Assembly (NCBI GenBank): GCA_019114925.1
Contig: DXEO01000223.1
Coordinates: forward strand, 1 to 28,624
Origin: Candidatus Corynebacterium faecipullorum
GTDB taxonomy: Bacteria > Actinomycetota > Actinomycetes > Mycobacteriales > Mycobacteriaceae
DNA: 28,624 bases
Direction: 5' to 3'
Below, one piece after another: positions 7,059 to 15,359 of this stretch (position 1 is the stretch's first letter; each line of letters opens with the position of its first letter). The notes beneath the pieces are model-generated. The model was not told the origin of the DNA. It worked only from the letters and a program-made list of their open reading frames with translations, and did not search any database. The position numbers were made by a program, and so were the translations under genes.

Positions 7059-8375
7059 ATGTCCGCTATTCCTTCTCCTGGATCCATGCCCCGCAAGGGT
7101 GCTCGTCCCGGCCCGTCGGCTTCCGCCCCCGCCGCACGCCCGGTGCAGCCCGCAAAGAATGATCCCGCCAAATGGGGCCGCGTGGATGCTGATGGGTCGG
7201 TATTCGTCAAGGCCCCCGAAGGCGAACGCAAAATCGGCGAGTGGCAGGCCGGCACCCCGGAAGAAGGCCTAGCGCACTTTGGCGCCCGCTACGACGATCT
7301 GTCTACCGAAATCGAGCTGTTGGAATCCCGCCTGCAGGCGCATCCGGACGATGCAGCGTCGATCAAGGCAACCGCAGCAGAGCTTCGGGAATCCCTGCCC
7401 ACGCAGGCGGTGATTGGTGATATTGCCGCCTTAGACAAGCGCCTGAGCACCGTCATTGAGCATTCCGTGGAGGCCGGAGAGCAGGCGCAGGCTGACAAGG
7501 CTCGCCGCCGCGAAGAGGCAATCGCCAAGAAGGAAAAGTTGGCGGCCGAGGCCGAGGACATCGCCGCCAACTCGACGGAGTGGAAGGCCGCCGGCGACCG
7601 TATTCGCGCCATCCTCGAGGAATGGAAGCAGATTCGCGGCATCGACCGTCAGACGGATGATGCGCTGTGGAAGCGCTACTCCCGCGCCCGCGATTCCTTC
7701 AACCGTCGTCGGGGCTCACATTTCGCCGAGCTCGATCGCAACCGCGCTGCAGCCCGCGCCAAGAAGGAAGAGCTAGTGGAGCGCGCGGAGGCTATTAAGG
7801 AATCCACCAACTGGGGTGAAACGGCGCGTGCTTACCGTGACCTCATGACGGAGTGGAAGGCCGCTGGCCGCGCTTTCCGCGAGATCGACGATAAGCTTTG
7901 GGCCCGCTTCCGTGCCGCGCAGGACCACTTCTTCAACGCCCGCAACGCGGTCAACGATGAACGGGATAAGCAATTCGCAGAAAACGCCGCTGCCAAGGAC
8001 GCGCTCATTGCGGAATATGACTCCCAGATTGATCCGTCCAAGTCCATCGACACTGCAAAAGCCAAGCTGCGGGAGCTGCAGGAAAAGTGGGAAGAGATTG
8101 GTTTCGTCCCGCGCAACCAGGTGCGCGAGTACGAGGCTAAGATCTCGGCTTTGGAAAAGCGCGTGAGCGACGCCGAGGATTCACAGTGGCGCCGGACGGA
8201 CCCAGAGGCCCAAGCCCGCGTGGCCCAGTTCCAAGCCAAGGTGGATGAATTCACCGCACAGGCGGAGGCCGCAGAAACCAAGGGCAATACCAAGAAGGCA
8301 GAAGAATTGCGCGCCCAGGCGCGCCAATGGCAGGAGTTCGCTGATGCCGCCGCGGCTGCTGTCAACGATAAGTAG
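7059..8375 (+). CDS. DUF349 coiled-coil protein
   Basis: The 438-residue protein has a Pro/Ala-rich N-terminus and then long, highly charged helices. It contains three recognisable DUF349 units, each with a tryptophan-rich WK/W motif: EWKAAGDRIRAILEEWKQI (about 172), EWKAAGRAFREIDDKLW (about 267) and LRELQEKWEEIGFVPR (about 330). The mycobacterial counterpart at the same locus is Rv2731. The molecular role is not established; the shape suggests a scaffold or RNP-associated coiled-coil protein. It starts at ATG 7059 behind an AAGGTGG Shine-Dalgarno, unlike its leaderless neighbours. A GNAT gene follows after 15 bp. Confidence 0.88.
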   Translation: MSAIPSPGSMPRKGARPGPSASAPAARPVQPAKNDPAKWGRVDADGSVFVKAPEGERKIGEWQAGTPEEGLAHFGARYDDLSTEIELLESRLQAHPDDAASIKATAAELRESLPTQAVIGDIAALDKRLSTVIEHSVEAGEQAQADKARRREEAIAKKEKLAAEAEDIAANSTEWKAAGDRIRAILEEWKQIRGIDRQTDDALWKRYSRARDSFNRRRGSHFAELDRNRAAARAKKEELVERAEAIKESTNWGETARAYRDLMTEWKAAGRAFREIDDKLWARFRAAQDHFFNARNAVNDERDKQFAENAAAKDALIAEYDSQIDPSKSIDTAKAKLRELQEKWEEIGFVPRNQVREYEAKISALEKRVSDAEDSQWRRTDPEAQARVAQFQAKVDEFTAQAEAAETKGNTKKAEELRAQARQWQEFADAAAAAVNDK

Positions 8376-8390
8376 CGGCTCACAGTCTGA

Positions 8391-9467
8391 GTGTTCGTTC
8401 AGATCGTCGCCCCGCCGGGCTCGGCGCACGCTGAGCCGGCGGATTGTCTCCGCAGCTTTGTCTTCGACGCTAACCTCGCCGCACAGGAAGCCAGCGGTGA
8501 TCCCGCAGCCAGTGGCTCTCCACGCCGCGTGCTCCAGCGTTTGCAAGGCTCCGCAGAGTCCGTGACTTACCTTTTCGGGCTCACTACCACTGCTATGGGC
8601 ACGGTGGGAGAACTGGGACTGCCGGTCATTTCAGCAGCCGAGCCCAGCCCGGAAATCGATTTCGACGGCTTCATCCACATCTCACTTCCTCTCTTGGAGG
8701 AAACGGACAACGCCGATATCGAATGTGTCCTCGCCGCGGATCTCTTGCCCTTGCCTGGAGAGGAACTAGAGCCAGAGGCTCTCGGCGTTACCCGAGCCCT
8801 CGCCCGCGAGGCACTCCGGCTTACCCGTCAACTAGGCCGCAAGAATGCCCAGGTTGGCATGCTGTATCCGCCGGACGCGGACCATACCTACGATCCGATG
8901 TCGCAGGCTTATCTCGAGCTGGGGTTTCACCACAAGCACGCCGAGCGTCAGATGTACGTCGATATCCAGCCCACTTCCCCGGTGCTCGGTGCGCAGGTGT
9001 GGCCAGACTATGACATTCCGGAAGAGCTGCTGGATGATGTCCTGCGTCTGCTCACCATTGCCTCCGCCGACGCCGTGTACGGTGACTTGAGTGTTGAGCC
9101 CATCGTGTGGACGCGGCAGCGTCTCAACGAAGCTCACGCCCGGCTACGCTCCCGGAAGGCCCACACTTTGCTCATAGGCATTCTCGAGCACGGTCGAGTT
9201 GTCGCGCTCACAGAGCTGTCGCGCCACGGCGATGCAGACCCCGAAGTCTGCGAGTGGACCCTCACGGTCACCGACCGCGCCTACCGACGCCGCGGATTCG
9301 CCACACGCGCCAAGCAGCATGCTCAGTACGCGGTGACGCACCACTGGCCCACTGTTCGCCGGGCGTACTGCTCCGTGGCCCAAGCTGATCCAGCAATGAA
9401 CGCGCTCTATGCGCGCCTCGGAGCGCGAGTCATCTCCGCCAGCAGCGCCTACGAGCTCACCGTGTAG
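8391..9467 (+). CDS. GNAT-family N-acetyltransferase (two-domain)
   Basis: The product has 358 residues with a C-terminal GNAT fold. This contains the strand pair VVALTELSRHGD and WTLTVTDRAYRRRGFATRAK, whose RRRGFA is the acetyl-CoA pyrophosphate loop, followed by PAMNALYARLGARV near the end. The N-terminal half (about 1-180) resembles a degenerate GNAT domain (MSQAYLELGFHHKHAERQMYVDI). The acceptor substrate cannot be told. The start is tentative: the GTG at 8391, 15 nt after the DUF349 stop, has no Shine-Dalgarno, so translation may be coupled. Its last 19 bp overlap the end of the convergent oxidoreductase gene. Confidence 0.82.
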   Translation: MFVQIVAPPGSAHAEPADCLRSFVFDANLAAQEASGDPAASGSPRRVLQRLQGSAESVTYLFGLTTTAMGTVGELGLPVISAAEPSPEIDFDGFIHISLPLLEETDNADIECVLAADLLPLPGEELEPEALGVTRALAREALRLTRQLGRKNAQVGMLYPPDADHTYDPMSQAYLELGFHHKHAERQMYVDIQPTSPVLGAQVWPDYDIPEELLDDVLRLLTIASADAVYGDLSVEPIVWTRQRLNEAHARLRSRKAHTLLIGILEHGRVVALTELSRHGDADPEVCEWTLTVTDRAYRRRGFATRAKQHAQYAVTHHWPTVRRAYCSVAQADPAMNALYARLGARVISASSAYELTV

Positions 9468-10537
9468 AGCGAGTAGTCGGTGTAGCCACGCTCCCCACCT
9501 GTATAAAACGTACCTTCATCCGGCGCGGTGATTGGAAGCTGCTCCTGCCAGCGGCGAACGAGGTCCGGGTTCGAGATGGCCAACCGGCCCACGGCCACCG
9601 CATCACCATGCTGAACCAGCTCTTCGGCTTCAACACGCTGGGTCACCTGGCCAAATCCCGAATTCAGGATGACGCGGGTGCGCCCGTTAGCGCGTGCAAG
9701 GGTGCTCAGCTCAGTAATGAGCTCACCGGTGGGCTCTGCGTGGAGGAAGGAAACATAGGCCAGACCGAGGTCTTCGATTGCGCGGAGCAGCCCTCCATAC
9801 GTGGCAAGCACATCCACGGCGTCGGTTTCCTCGATGCCCTGAATATTGTGTTGCGGCGACAGCCGCAGTGCGAGACGGTCTGCGCCGATCTCCTCGGCCA
9901 CAGCACGGAGGATTTCTTCCACAAGGCGGTAGCGATTTTGTGGGCTTCCACCATAAGCATCCTCTCGGTGATTGGAGCTCGGGGAAAGGAATTGATGCAG
10001 AAGGTAGCCATTGGCGCCATGGATCTCTACGCCATCCATCCCTGCGTCGATCGCGTTGCGGGCAGCCTGACGGAACTCTCCGATGATGCGAGGCAGCTCT
10101 TCAACACCGAGGGCTCGGGGAACTGGGCACTCTTTGCGGGACTCAAAATCTCTGACCGCGGTCCCAGAGGCCACTGCGGAGGGTGCTACCGGCTGTGTCC
10201 CTTCGAGGAGGCTGGCATGAGACAGACGCCCGCCATTCATTATCTGCATGAAAATGCGTCCGCCGGCCCCATGGACGGACTCCGTCACGCGACGCCACCC
10301 GGCAATCTGTTCTGGAGTTTCGATACCGGGCTGGCCAGGAAATGCGCGGCTTGTCACCGCGGGGAATACGCCCTCGGTCACGATAAGCCCCATGGAAGCG
10401 CGCTGCGTGTAGTACGTCTCGTGCAGATGCGTGGGGACACCGTCACGGTCTGCGCGTGATCGGGTCAAAGCTGCCATGGTCACGCGGTTTGGCAGGCTTA
10501 GTCGTCCCAATTCGAGTGAGTCGAAGAGTGTAGTCAT
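9449..10537 (-). CDS. NADH:flavin oxidoreductase, Old Yellow Enzyme family
   Basis: This 362-residue FMN-dependent ene-reductase of the OYE family acts on activated alkenes, nitro-compounds or similar electrophiles using NAD(P)H. Family marks are LPNRVTMAALTRSRAD at the N-terminus, the substrate-binding HGANGYLLHQFLSP, HREDAYGGSPQNRYR, and the C-terminal FMN phosphate-site residues near GRLAISNPDLVRRW. An oddity is that the segment usually QLWHxGR reads QIMNGGR here. The ATG at 10537 has GTGGAGTG just upstream; an open extension of 52 codons further up is not OYE-like. It lies 28 bp downstream of the Rv2732c-like gene. Confidence 0.92.
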   Translation of the reverse strand: MTTLFDSLELGRLSLPNRVTMAALTRSRADRDGVPTHLHETYYTQRASMGLIVTEGVFPAVTSRAFPGQPGIETPEQIAGWRRVTESVHGAGGRIFMQIMNGGRLSHASLLEGTQPVAPSAVASGTAVRDFESRKECPVPRALGVEELPRIIGEFRQAARNAIDAGMDGVEIHGANGYLLHQFLSPSSNHREDAYGGSPQNRYRLVEEILRAVAEEIGADRLALRLSPQHNIQGIEETDAVDVLATYGGLLRAIEDLGLAYVSFLHAEPTGELITELSTLARANGRTRVILNSGFGQVTQRVEAEELVQHGDAVAVGRLAISNPDLVRRWQEQLPITAPDEGTFYTGGERGYTDYSLYTVSS

Positions 10538-10565
10538 GCACTCCACAACACGAATCTCGTAGCGC

Positions 10566-11198
10566 TTATTCCTCGTCCTGCTGACTGCGGTAGCGTGAGG
10601 CGGCGCGTGCGCGGCGATCGTCGATAAGCAGCGGATTCTGCTCCGCCGGCAGCTCAGTCGCGGCTTCTGTTTGCAGAACTCCCACGTGGTCAAGCTGCCC
10701 AGAGACTTCTCGCACCCGCTCGGCAGCGGCGCGTTGCTCGGGGCTGCGGCGCAACGCTACTTGGCAGTACACCAAGAACGCCACCAACGTAGAGAAGGCT
10801 CCCACATACATGCCAATGGACGCTCCTTCTGCCGCACCACCGCGGTACCAGAAGCCCCACAGGTTGACGAAGAAGGAGATGGTCACCATCATCCATGCAG
10901 CGAGAGCCACAGATGTCCGCCTCGTGAGGAGCGTGGCCGTGGTCAGAATACCCACGCCTCCCAGCGCTAGCCACGCGCTGACGGTCTCCATCAGCGAGAT
11001 GCGCACACCCTCGACGGTTCCTCCGACGAAGAGCGCTTCCCATCCGCGAGCCGCACCGGCATAAGGAAGCACCAGGTACGCTACCCACGCCACGACGGAA
11101 ACGATGAGCGCGTATTTGTGCTTTCCCAGTTCAATGGTCCTCGCTGCACGCTTCTCTGCCGCGACCGCGTCGCGCACCTGCTTCAAGTCATCACTCAT
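10566..11198 (-). CDS. Rv2732c-family membrane protein
   Basis: The product has 210 residues. A charged N-terminal helix (about 1-25) is followed by four hydrophobic helices at about 27-47, 70-90, 95-117 and 126-147, then a charged cytosolic tail ending SRYRSQQDEE. Position just downstream of miaB and topology match the mycobacterial Rv2732c family, whose function is unknown. The start ATG 11198 is supported by a TAGGCT -10 box (11212-11207) 8 nt upstream, in the 21-bp gap after miaB. It can therefore be transcribed leaderless as well as by read-through from miaB. Confidence 0.82.
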   Translation of the reverse strand: MSDDLKQVRDAVAAEKRAARTIELGKHKYALIVSVVAWVAYLVLPYAGAARGWEALFVGGTVEGVRISLMETVSAWLALGGVGILTTATLLTRRTSVALAAWMMVTISFFVNLWGFWYRGGAAEGASIGMYVGAFSTLVAFLVYCQVALRRSPEQRAAAERVREVSGQLDHVGVLQTEAATELPAEQNPLLIDDRRARAASRYRSQQDEE

Positions 11199-11206
11199 AG
11201 GACCGG

Positions 11207-11212
11207 AGCCTA
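11207..11212 (-). promoter_or_regulatory. -10 box TAGGCT for the Rv2732c-like gene
   Basis: Minus-strand TAGGCT ends 8 nt before the ATG at 11198 and lies in the short miaB/Rv2732c gap. Confidence 0.4.
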
Positions 11213-11219
11213 CTCCCTT

Positions 11220-12746
11220 CTAACAGCCGCAGGAGTCAGCCGGCGCGCTGGGCTTGCCGAGGCCCGGCAGCCCCAGCCCCACACCAATCGGCGCCGTCGT
11301 GGGCGTCTGCCCCGCCGCCGACATATCGCCGGCCTTCGTGCGACGGTGCTCGCTGACGCCGGAATCAGCAACTAGGAAGAAAGAGCCCGCATCCGTGACG
11401 GTGGTGTGTACAACATCGCCGGGACGAATCTCTGCGGACATGTCCTTGCCTGCAGGGTCGACGGGAGCAAAGTGAACGAGACGACCATCGCGGGCGCGGC
11501 CGGTAAGGCGGTGAGTCTCGGCAGACTTACGGCCGCCTTCCGCCTGGACCAGCAGCTCCACATCGGTGCCGACGAGCTTTGCATTCTCCTCAGCCTGGAT
11601 GGAGTCTTGCAGCGCTACCAAGCGCTCGAAGCGCTCTTGCACGACTTCCTTCGGTATCTGATTCTCCATTTCCGCAGCCGGGGTACCTGGGCGCGGCGAG
11701 TACTGGAAGGTGAAAGCGGACGCGAAGCGAGCGCGGCGCACCACTTCTAGAGTGGCCTCGAAGTCTTCCTCCGTCTCACCGGGGAAGCCCACGATGATAT
11801 CCGTCGTGATGGCAGCATGCGGCATCTTCTCTCGCACTTCATCGAGGATGCCCAGGAATTTCTTCGTGCGATAGGAACGGCGCATGTCCTTGAGCACCTT
11901 GTCCGAACCAGACTGCAGCGGCATGTGCAGCTGCGGGCACACCGCTGGGGTCTCCGCCATGGCATCGATGACATCGGACGTGAACTCGGCAGGGTGCGGG
12001 GAAGTAAAGCGGAGGCGCTCAAGCCCCTCAATCTTGCCTACTTCCCGCAGCAGCTTGGAGAAAGCGAAGCGGTCCCGCGGCAGATCCGGGTCGGCGAAGT
12101 TGACACCATAGGCGTTGACGTTTTGCCCCAACAAGGTCACCTCGGATACACCCTGGTCCACTAGTGCTTGAACCTCTGCGAGGATATCGCCGGGGCGGCG
12201 GTCTTCTTCCTTCCCTCGCAACGAAGGAACGATGCAGAAGGTACAGGTGTTATTACAGCCCACGGATACCGATACCCACCCGGCATAAGCGGACTCGCGC
12301 TTTGCCGGCAGCACGGACGGGAAGGCCTCCAGGGCGTCGACGATCTCGACTTGGGCCTCGTCGTTGTGGCGGGCACGCTCCAGCAGTGCCGGCAGGGCAG
12401 CCATGTTGTGGGTTCCGAAAACCGCGTCTACCCACGGCGCGTGGTCAAGGACTGTGTCCTTATCCTTCTGCGCCAAGCAGCCACCCACCGCGATTTGCAT
12501 GCCCGGGTGGTTTTCTTTCGTCTTCTTTAACGCACCCAAAGTGCCGTACAGGCGCTTATCGGCATTCTCGCGCACCGCGCAAGTATTGAAAACGATGAGG
12601 TCAGGCTCAGTGCCATCCGGCGCCGCCGAATAACCGGCTTCCTCAAGCAGGCCGGAGATGCGCTCTGAATCATGAACGTTCATTTGGCAGCCGAAAGTCC
12701 GCACCTCATAGGTGCGAGGCTGGGGATTAATTACGGGGGAGTTCAC
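11220..12746 (-). CDS. miaB: tRNA-2-methylthio-N6-dimethylallyladenosine synthase MiaB
   Basis: This radical-SAM methylthiotransferase converts i6A37, made by MiaA, to ms2i6A37. From the GTG at 12746 it has 508 residues. The N-terminal UPF0004 domain carries the auxiliary-cluster cysteines Cys20 (FGCQMN), Cys56 (NTCAVRE) and Cys90 (GGCLAQ). The radical-SAM cluster is Cys164, Cys168 and Cys171 in GCNNTCTFC, and a TRAM domain follows at about 390-450. The C-terminus carries an extra Gly/Pro-rich tail ending SCGC. The GTG is chosen because TAGAAT (12760-12755) ends 8 nt upstream; an ATG 12 codons earlier (12782) precedes that box. Confidence 0.95.
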   Translation of the reverse strand: MNSPVINPQPRTYEVRTFGCQMNVHDSERISGLLEEAGYSAAPDGTEPDLIVFNTCAVRENADKRLYGTLGALKKTKENHPGMQIAVGGCLAQKDKDTVLDHAPWVDAVFGTHNMAALPALLERARHNDEAQVEIVDALEAFPSVLPAKRESAYAGWVSVSVGCNNTCTFCIVPSLRGKEEDRRPGDILAEVQALVDQGVSEVTLLGQNVNAYGVNFADPDLPRDRFAFSKLLREVGKIEGLERLRFTSPHPAEFTSDVIDAMAETPAVCPQLHMPLQSGSDKVLKDMRRSYRTKKFLGILDEVREKMPHAAITTDIIVGFPGETEEDFEATLEVVRRARFASAFTFQYSPRPGTPAAEMENQIPKEVVQERFERLVALQDSIQAEENAKLVGTDVELLVQAEGGRKSAETHRLTGRARDGRLVHFAPVDPAGKDMSAEIRPGDVVHTTVTDAGSFFLVADSGVSEHRRTKAGDMSAAGQTPTTAPIGVGLGLPGLGKPSAPADSCGC

Positions 12747-12754
12747 GGGGGGAC

Positions 12755-12760
12755 ATTCTA
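12755..12760 (-). promoter_or_regulatory. miaB -10 box TAGAAT (leaderless GTG start)
   Basis: Minus-strand TAGAAT is followed after 8 nt by the GTG start at 12746. The good -10 match and the absence of any Shine-Dalgarno support leaderless initiation. Confidence 0.5.
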
Positions 12761-12864
12761 ACTGGCCCATCCAACTACTCATAATGCCTCAGCAGCATCT
12801 AAGTGTTATGGATTTGTTACACCAACAACCTCGACTCCCCCAGCCCACCGCCTATCCTTCTATT

Positions 12865-12870
12865 CATAAT
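12865..12870 (+). promoter_or_regulatory. Probable gluA -10 box CATAAT
   Basis: CATAAT lies about 30 nt before the gluA ATG, which has a strong GGGAGGTG Shine-Dalgarno at about 12888-12895. This gives the glu operon a short true 5'UTR, unlike most neighbours. The -35 region is poor, suggesting activator dependence or a weak core promoter. Confidence 0.4.
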
Positions 12871-12899
12871 GTATGTCACTTTAGCTAGGGAGGTGTGAT

Positions 12900-13649
12900 A
12901 TGAGCGACCCCTCCGGGCCTATGATCAAGATGGACGGAGTCAATAAGTACTTCGGCGACTACCACGCACTGCGCGACATCAACCTGGAGATCGGCCGCGG
13001 CGATGTTGTCGTTGTTCTCGGTCCATCCGGTTCAGGCAAGTCCACACTATGCCGGACCATCAACCGTCTGGAAACTATCGATCAGGGTTCCATCACGATC
13101 GACGGCACGTCCCTTCCTGAAGAGGGACGCGAGCTCGCCAAGTTGCGGGCAGACGTTGGCATGGTGTTCCAGCAGTTCAACCTGTTCCCGCACAAAACCA
13201 TCAAGGATAACGTCACCTTGGGTCCCATCAAGGTACGCAAGATGAAGAAGTCCGAGGCCGAAGAGCGCGCAATGCAGTTGCTCGACCGCGTCGGAATTGC
13301 TAATCAGGCAGACAAGTATCCAGCGCAGCTCTCAGGCGGCCAGCAACAGCGCGTGGCCATTGCACGAGCTCTAGCAATGCGCCCCAAGGTCATGCTTTTC
13401 GACGAACCTACCTCGGCCCTAGACCCGGAAATGGTGAACGAGGTCCTCGACGTCATGACGGACCTCGCTGAGGAAGGCATGACCATGGTCGTGGTCACCC
13501 ACGAGATGGGCTTTGCCCGCCGTGCGGCCGACCGCATCCTCTTCATGGATGACGGTTCCATCGTCGAAGACACCGACCCAGAGTCCTTCTTCACCAACCC
13601 GCAATCAGAACGAGCAAAGGATTTCTTGGGCAAGATCCTGCAGCATTAA
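12900..13649 (+). CDS. gluA: Glutamate ABC importer, ATP-binding protein
   Basis: GluA is the 249-residue cytoplasmic ATPase of the polar amino-acid ABC importer. It has Walker A GPSGSGKST (41-49), Q-loop VFQQFNLFP, signature LSGGQQQ (about 143-149), Walker B VMLFDEP (about 163) and the switch histidine in VVVTHEMGFA. It is the first gene of gluABCD, whose order and subunit types match the corynebacterial glutamate uptake system. The Shine-Dalgarno GGGAGGTG precedes the ATG. The operon sits between miaB (divergent) and recX (convergent), a position the mycobacterial version of this block does not have. Confidence 0.95.
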   Translation: MSDPSGPMIKMDGVNKYFGDYHALRDINLEIGRGDVVVVLGPSGSGKSTLCRTINRLETIDQGSITIDGTSLPEEGRELAKLRADVGMVFQQFNLFPHKTIKDNVTLGPIKVRKMKKSEAEERAMQLLDRVGIANQADKYPAQLSGGQQQRVAIARALAMRPKVMLFDEPTSALDPEMVNEVLDVMTDLAEEGMTMVVVTHEMGFARRAADRILFMDDGSIVEDTDPESFFTNPQSERAKDFLGKILQH

Positions 13650-13711
13650 TCAGCCATCTGCCCGCCTTTTCTTCCACTCAACTTCCACTCACCTCACTCA
13701 AGGAGAATCTC

Positions 13712-14596
13712 ATGTCCCGCACTTTCCACCGCATCACCGCCACCATTGCCACCGTCGCTGCCTCCAGCGCCCTGCTCGTTGCTTGTGGCGGTTCCTCCGA
13801 CTCAGCCAGCGGAGGTGACGGCCTGCTCGCAAGTATCGAATCCGGCTCCGTCACCCTAGGAACGAAATTCGATCAGCCTGGTCTGGGCCTGCGCGAAGGC
13901 AATGGTTCCATGACCGGCCTCGACGTTGACGTTGCCACCTACGTGGTCAACCACATTGCCAAGGACAAAGGCTGGGAGGAGCCGGAGATTGAGTGGCGCG
14001 AAACCCCATCCGCGCAGCGTGAAACCTTGATCGAAAACGGCGAAGTAGACCTCATCGCCGCAACCTATTCCATCAACTCTTCCCGCGCTGAAAAGGTCAA
14101 CTTCGCCGGCCCCTATCTCATCACTCACCAGGCGCTGCTCACGCAAAATGACAACAAGGACATCACCGGACTGGAAGGACTCGACGGAAAGATCCTGTGC
14201 TCCGTCACTGGCTCCACTCCGGCACAAAAGGTAAAGGAAGCTCTGCCGAGTGTTCAGCTGCAGGAATATGACACCTACTCCTCCTGCGTGGAGGCCCTGA
14301 GCCAGGGCAACGTGGACGCAATCACCACAGACGCGACCATCCTTAACGGCTACGCCGCACAGAACCCCGGCAAGTTCCAAGTGGTTGAGCTAGAGAAGGA
14401 CGGAAAGCCCTTCACCGATGAATACTACGGCGTGGGTTTGAAGAAGGATGATCAGGAAGCCACCGACGCTATCAACAAGGCCCTCGAGGAGCTCCACTCC
14501 TCCGGTGAGTTCGACAAGCTGGTATCCAAGAACCTGGACAAGGGCGAGGGCATCGACAAGGCCACGATTGGTGACCTCTCCTTCCTCGACTCCTAA
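13712..14596 (+). CDS. gluB: Glutamate ABC importer, substrate-binding lipoprotein
   Basis: This 294-residue extracytoplasmic binding protein has a lipoprotein signal peptide with lipobox LVAC and lipidated Cys25, followed by a Ser/Gly linker. The body is a periplasmic-binding-protein-3 fold: GSVTLGTKFDQPG, GLDVDVATYVV, a ligand-site segment IEWRETPSAQRETLIENGEVDLIAA divided between the lobes, and NFAGPYL. It delivers the amino acid (glutamate by synteny) to GluCD. A good AAGGAGAA Shine-Dalgarno precedes ATG 13712. The 62-bp gap after gluA is pyrimidine-rich and contains CTTCCACTCA twice (13671-13680, 13682-13691). Confidence 0.95.
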   Translation: MSRTFHRITATIATVAASSALLVACGGSSDSASGGDGLLASIESGSVTLGTKFDQPGLGLREGNGSMTGLDVDVATYVVNHIAKDKGWEEPEIEWRETPSAQRETLIENGEVDLIAATYSINSSRAEKVNFAGPYLITHQALLTQNDNKDITGLEGLDGKILCSVTGSTPAQKVKEALPSVQLQEYDTYSSCVEALSQGNVDAITTDATILNGYAAQNPGKFQVVELEKDGKPFTDEYYGVGLKKDDQEATDAINKALEELHSSGEFDKLVSKNLDKGEGIDKATIGDLSFLDS

Positions 14597-14615
14597 TCGT
14601 CCACTATTTCCCCGC

Positions 14616-14660
14616 CTAGCTTGCGCCGTGGATTTATCGTCCCCGGCGCAGGCCCGCTAG
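14616..14660 (+). other. Intercistronic stem-loop between gluB and gluC
   Basis: TGCGCCG (14622-14628) pairs perfectly with CGGCGCA (14644-14650) across a 15-nt loop. An outer helix CTAGC/GCTAG (14616-14620/14656-14660) extends it beyond a small asymmetric bulge. It sits between the gluB stop and the gluC ribosome site. Such structures often protect the abundant binding-protein mRNA or attenuate read-through; that role is inferred. Confidence 0.55.
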
Positions 14661-14672
14661 TAGGAGTATTCT

Positions 14673-15359
14673 ATGGAATCCATGTGGGCCGCACTTGGCC
14701 CGGAGCTCTGGCCTGCCTTCTGGCTCACCATCCAATTGACTTTCTGGTCTGCCATCGGTGCGATGCTCCTCGGTACCGTCCTCACCGCGATGCGCGTCTC
14801 CCCTGTGGGCATCCTGCGGTGGATTGCCACAACGTACATCACGACCGTGCGCAATACTCCTCTGACGCTCATCATCCTGTTCTGTTCTTTCGGTCTTTAC
14901 CAGAACCTTGGCCTCACGCTGGCCAGCAAGGATTCCTCGACATTCTTGGTGGATAATAACTTCCGCCTGGCCATCGTCGGATTCGTCCTCTATACCTCTG
15001 CTTTCGTGGCAGAATCCTTGCGCTCAGGCATCAACACCGTTGACTTCGGCCAGGCCGAGGCGGCTCGTTCGCTGGGATTAAGCTTCTCACAGACCTTTAG
15101 CACAATTATCTTCCCTCAAGCAGTACGCGCGGCAATTGTCCCGCTTGGCAATACGCTTATCGCGTTGACGAAGAACACCACGATTGCTTCCGCAATCGGT
15201 GTGGCTGAGGCTTCCCTACTTATGAAGTCCACCATTGAGATGCACGCAAGCCAGCTCTTTATGATCTTCTTCATCTTCGCGGCAGGCTTCATCATCCTGA
15301 CTCTGCCCATGGGCTTGGGCTTGGGCAAGCTTTCCGAAACTTTGGCGGTGAAGAAATAA
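14673..15359 (+). CDS. gluC: Glutamate ABC importer, permease subunit
   Basis: GluC is a 228-residue inner-membrane permease of the His/Glu/Gln/Arg/opine family. Several hydrophobic helices are visible, and the EAA cytoplasmic loop contacting the ATPase reads FGQAEAARSLGLSFSQTFSTIIFPQA. The N-terminal WPAFWLTIQLTFWSAIGAMLLGT is typical of the family. A weak AGGAG site precedes ATG 14673. Its TAA overlaps the gluD ATG by one base (TAATG), so the two permease subunits are translationally coupled and should assemble as a heterodimer. Confidence 0.93.
   Translation: MESMWAALGPELWPAFWLTIQLTFWSAIGAMLLGTVLTAMRVSPVGILRWIATTYITTVRNTPLTLIILFCSFGLYQNLGLTLASKDSSTFLVDNNFRLAIVGFVLYTSAFVAESLRSGINTVDFGQAEAARSLGLSFSQTFSTIIFPQAVRAAIVPLGNTLIALTKNTTIASAIGVAEASLLMKSTIEMHASQLFMIFFIFAAGFIILTLPMGLGLGKLSETLAVKK

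Noticed and set aside
9608..10459. Long open frame of 283 codons on the plus strand
   Set aside because: It is the complement of the well-supported OYE gene and has no ribosome site or recognisable domain.
12855..12875. AmtR box (CTAT-N6-ATAG type) before gluA
   Set aside because: Only the left CTAT is present (within TTCTATTCATAATG); the expected ATAG at the right spacing reads TGTA.
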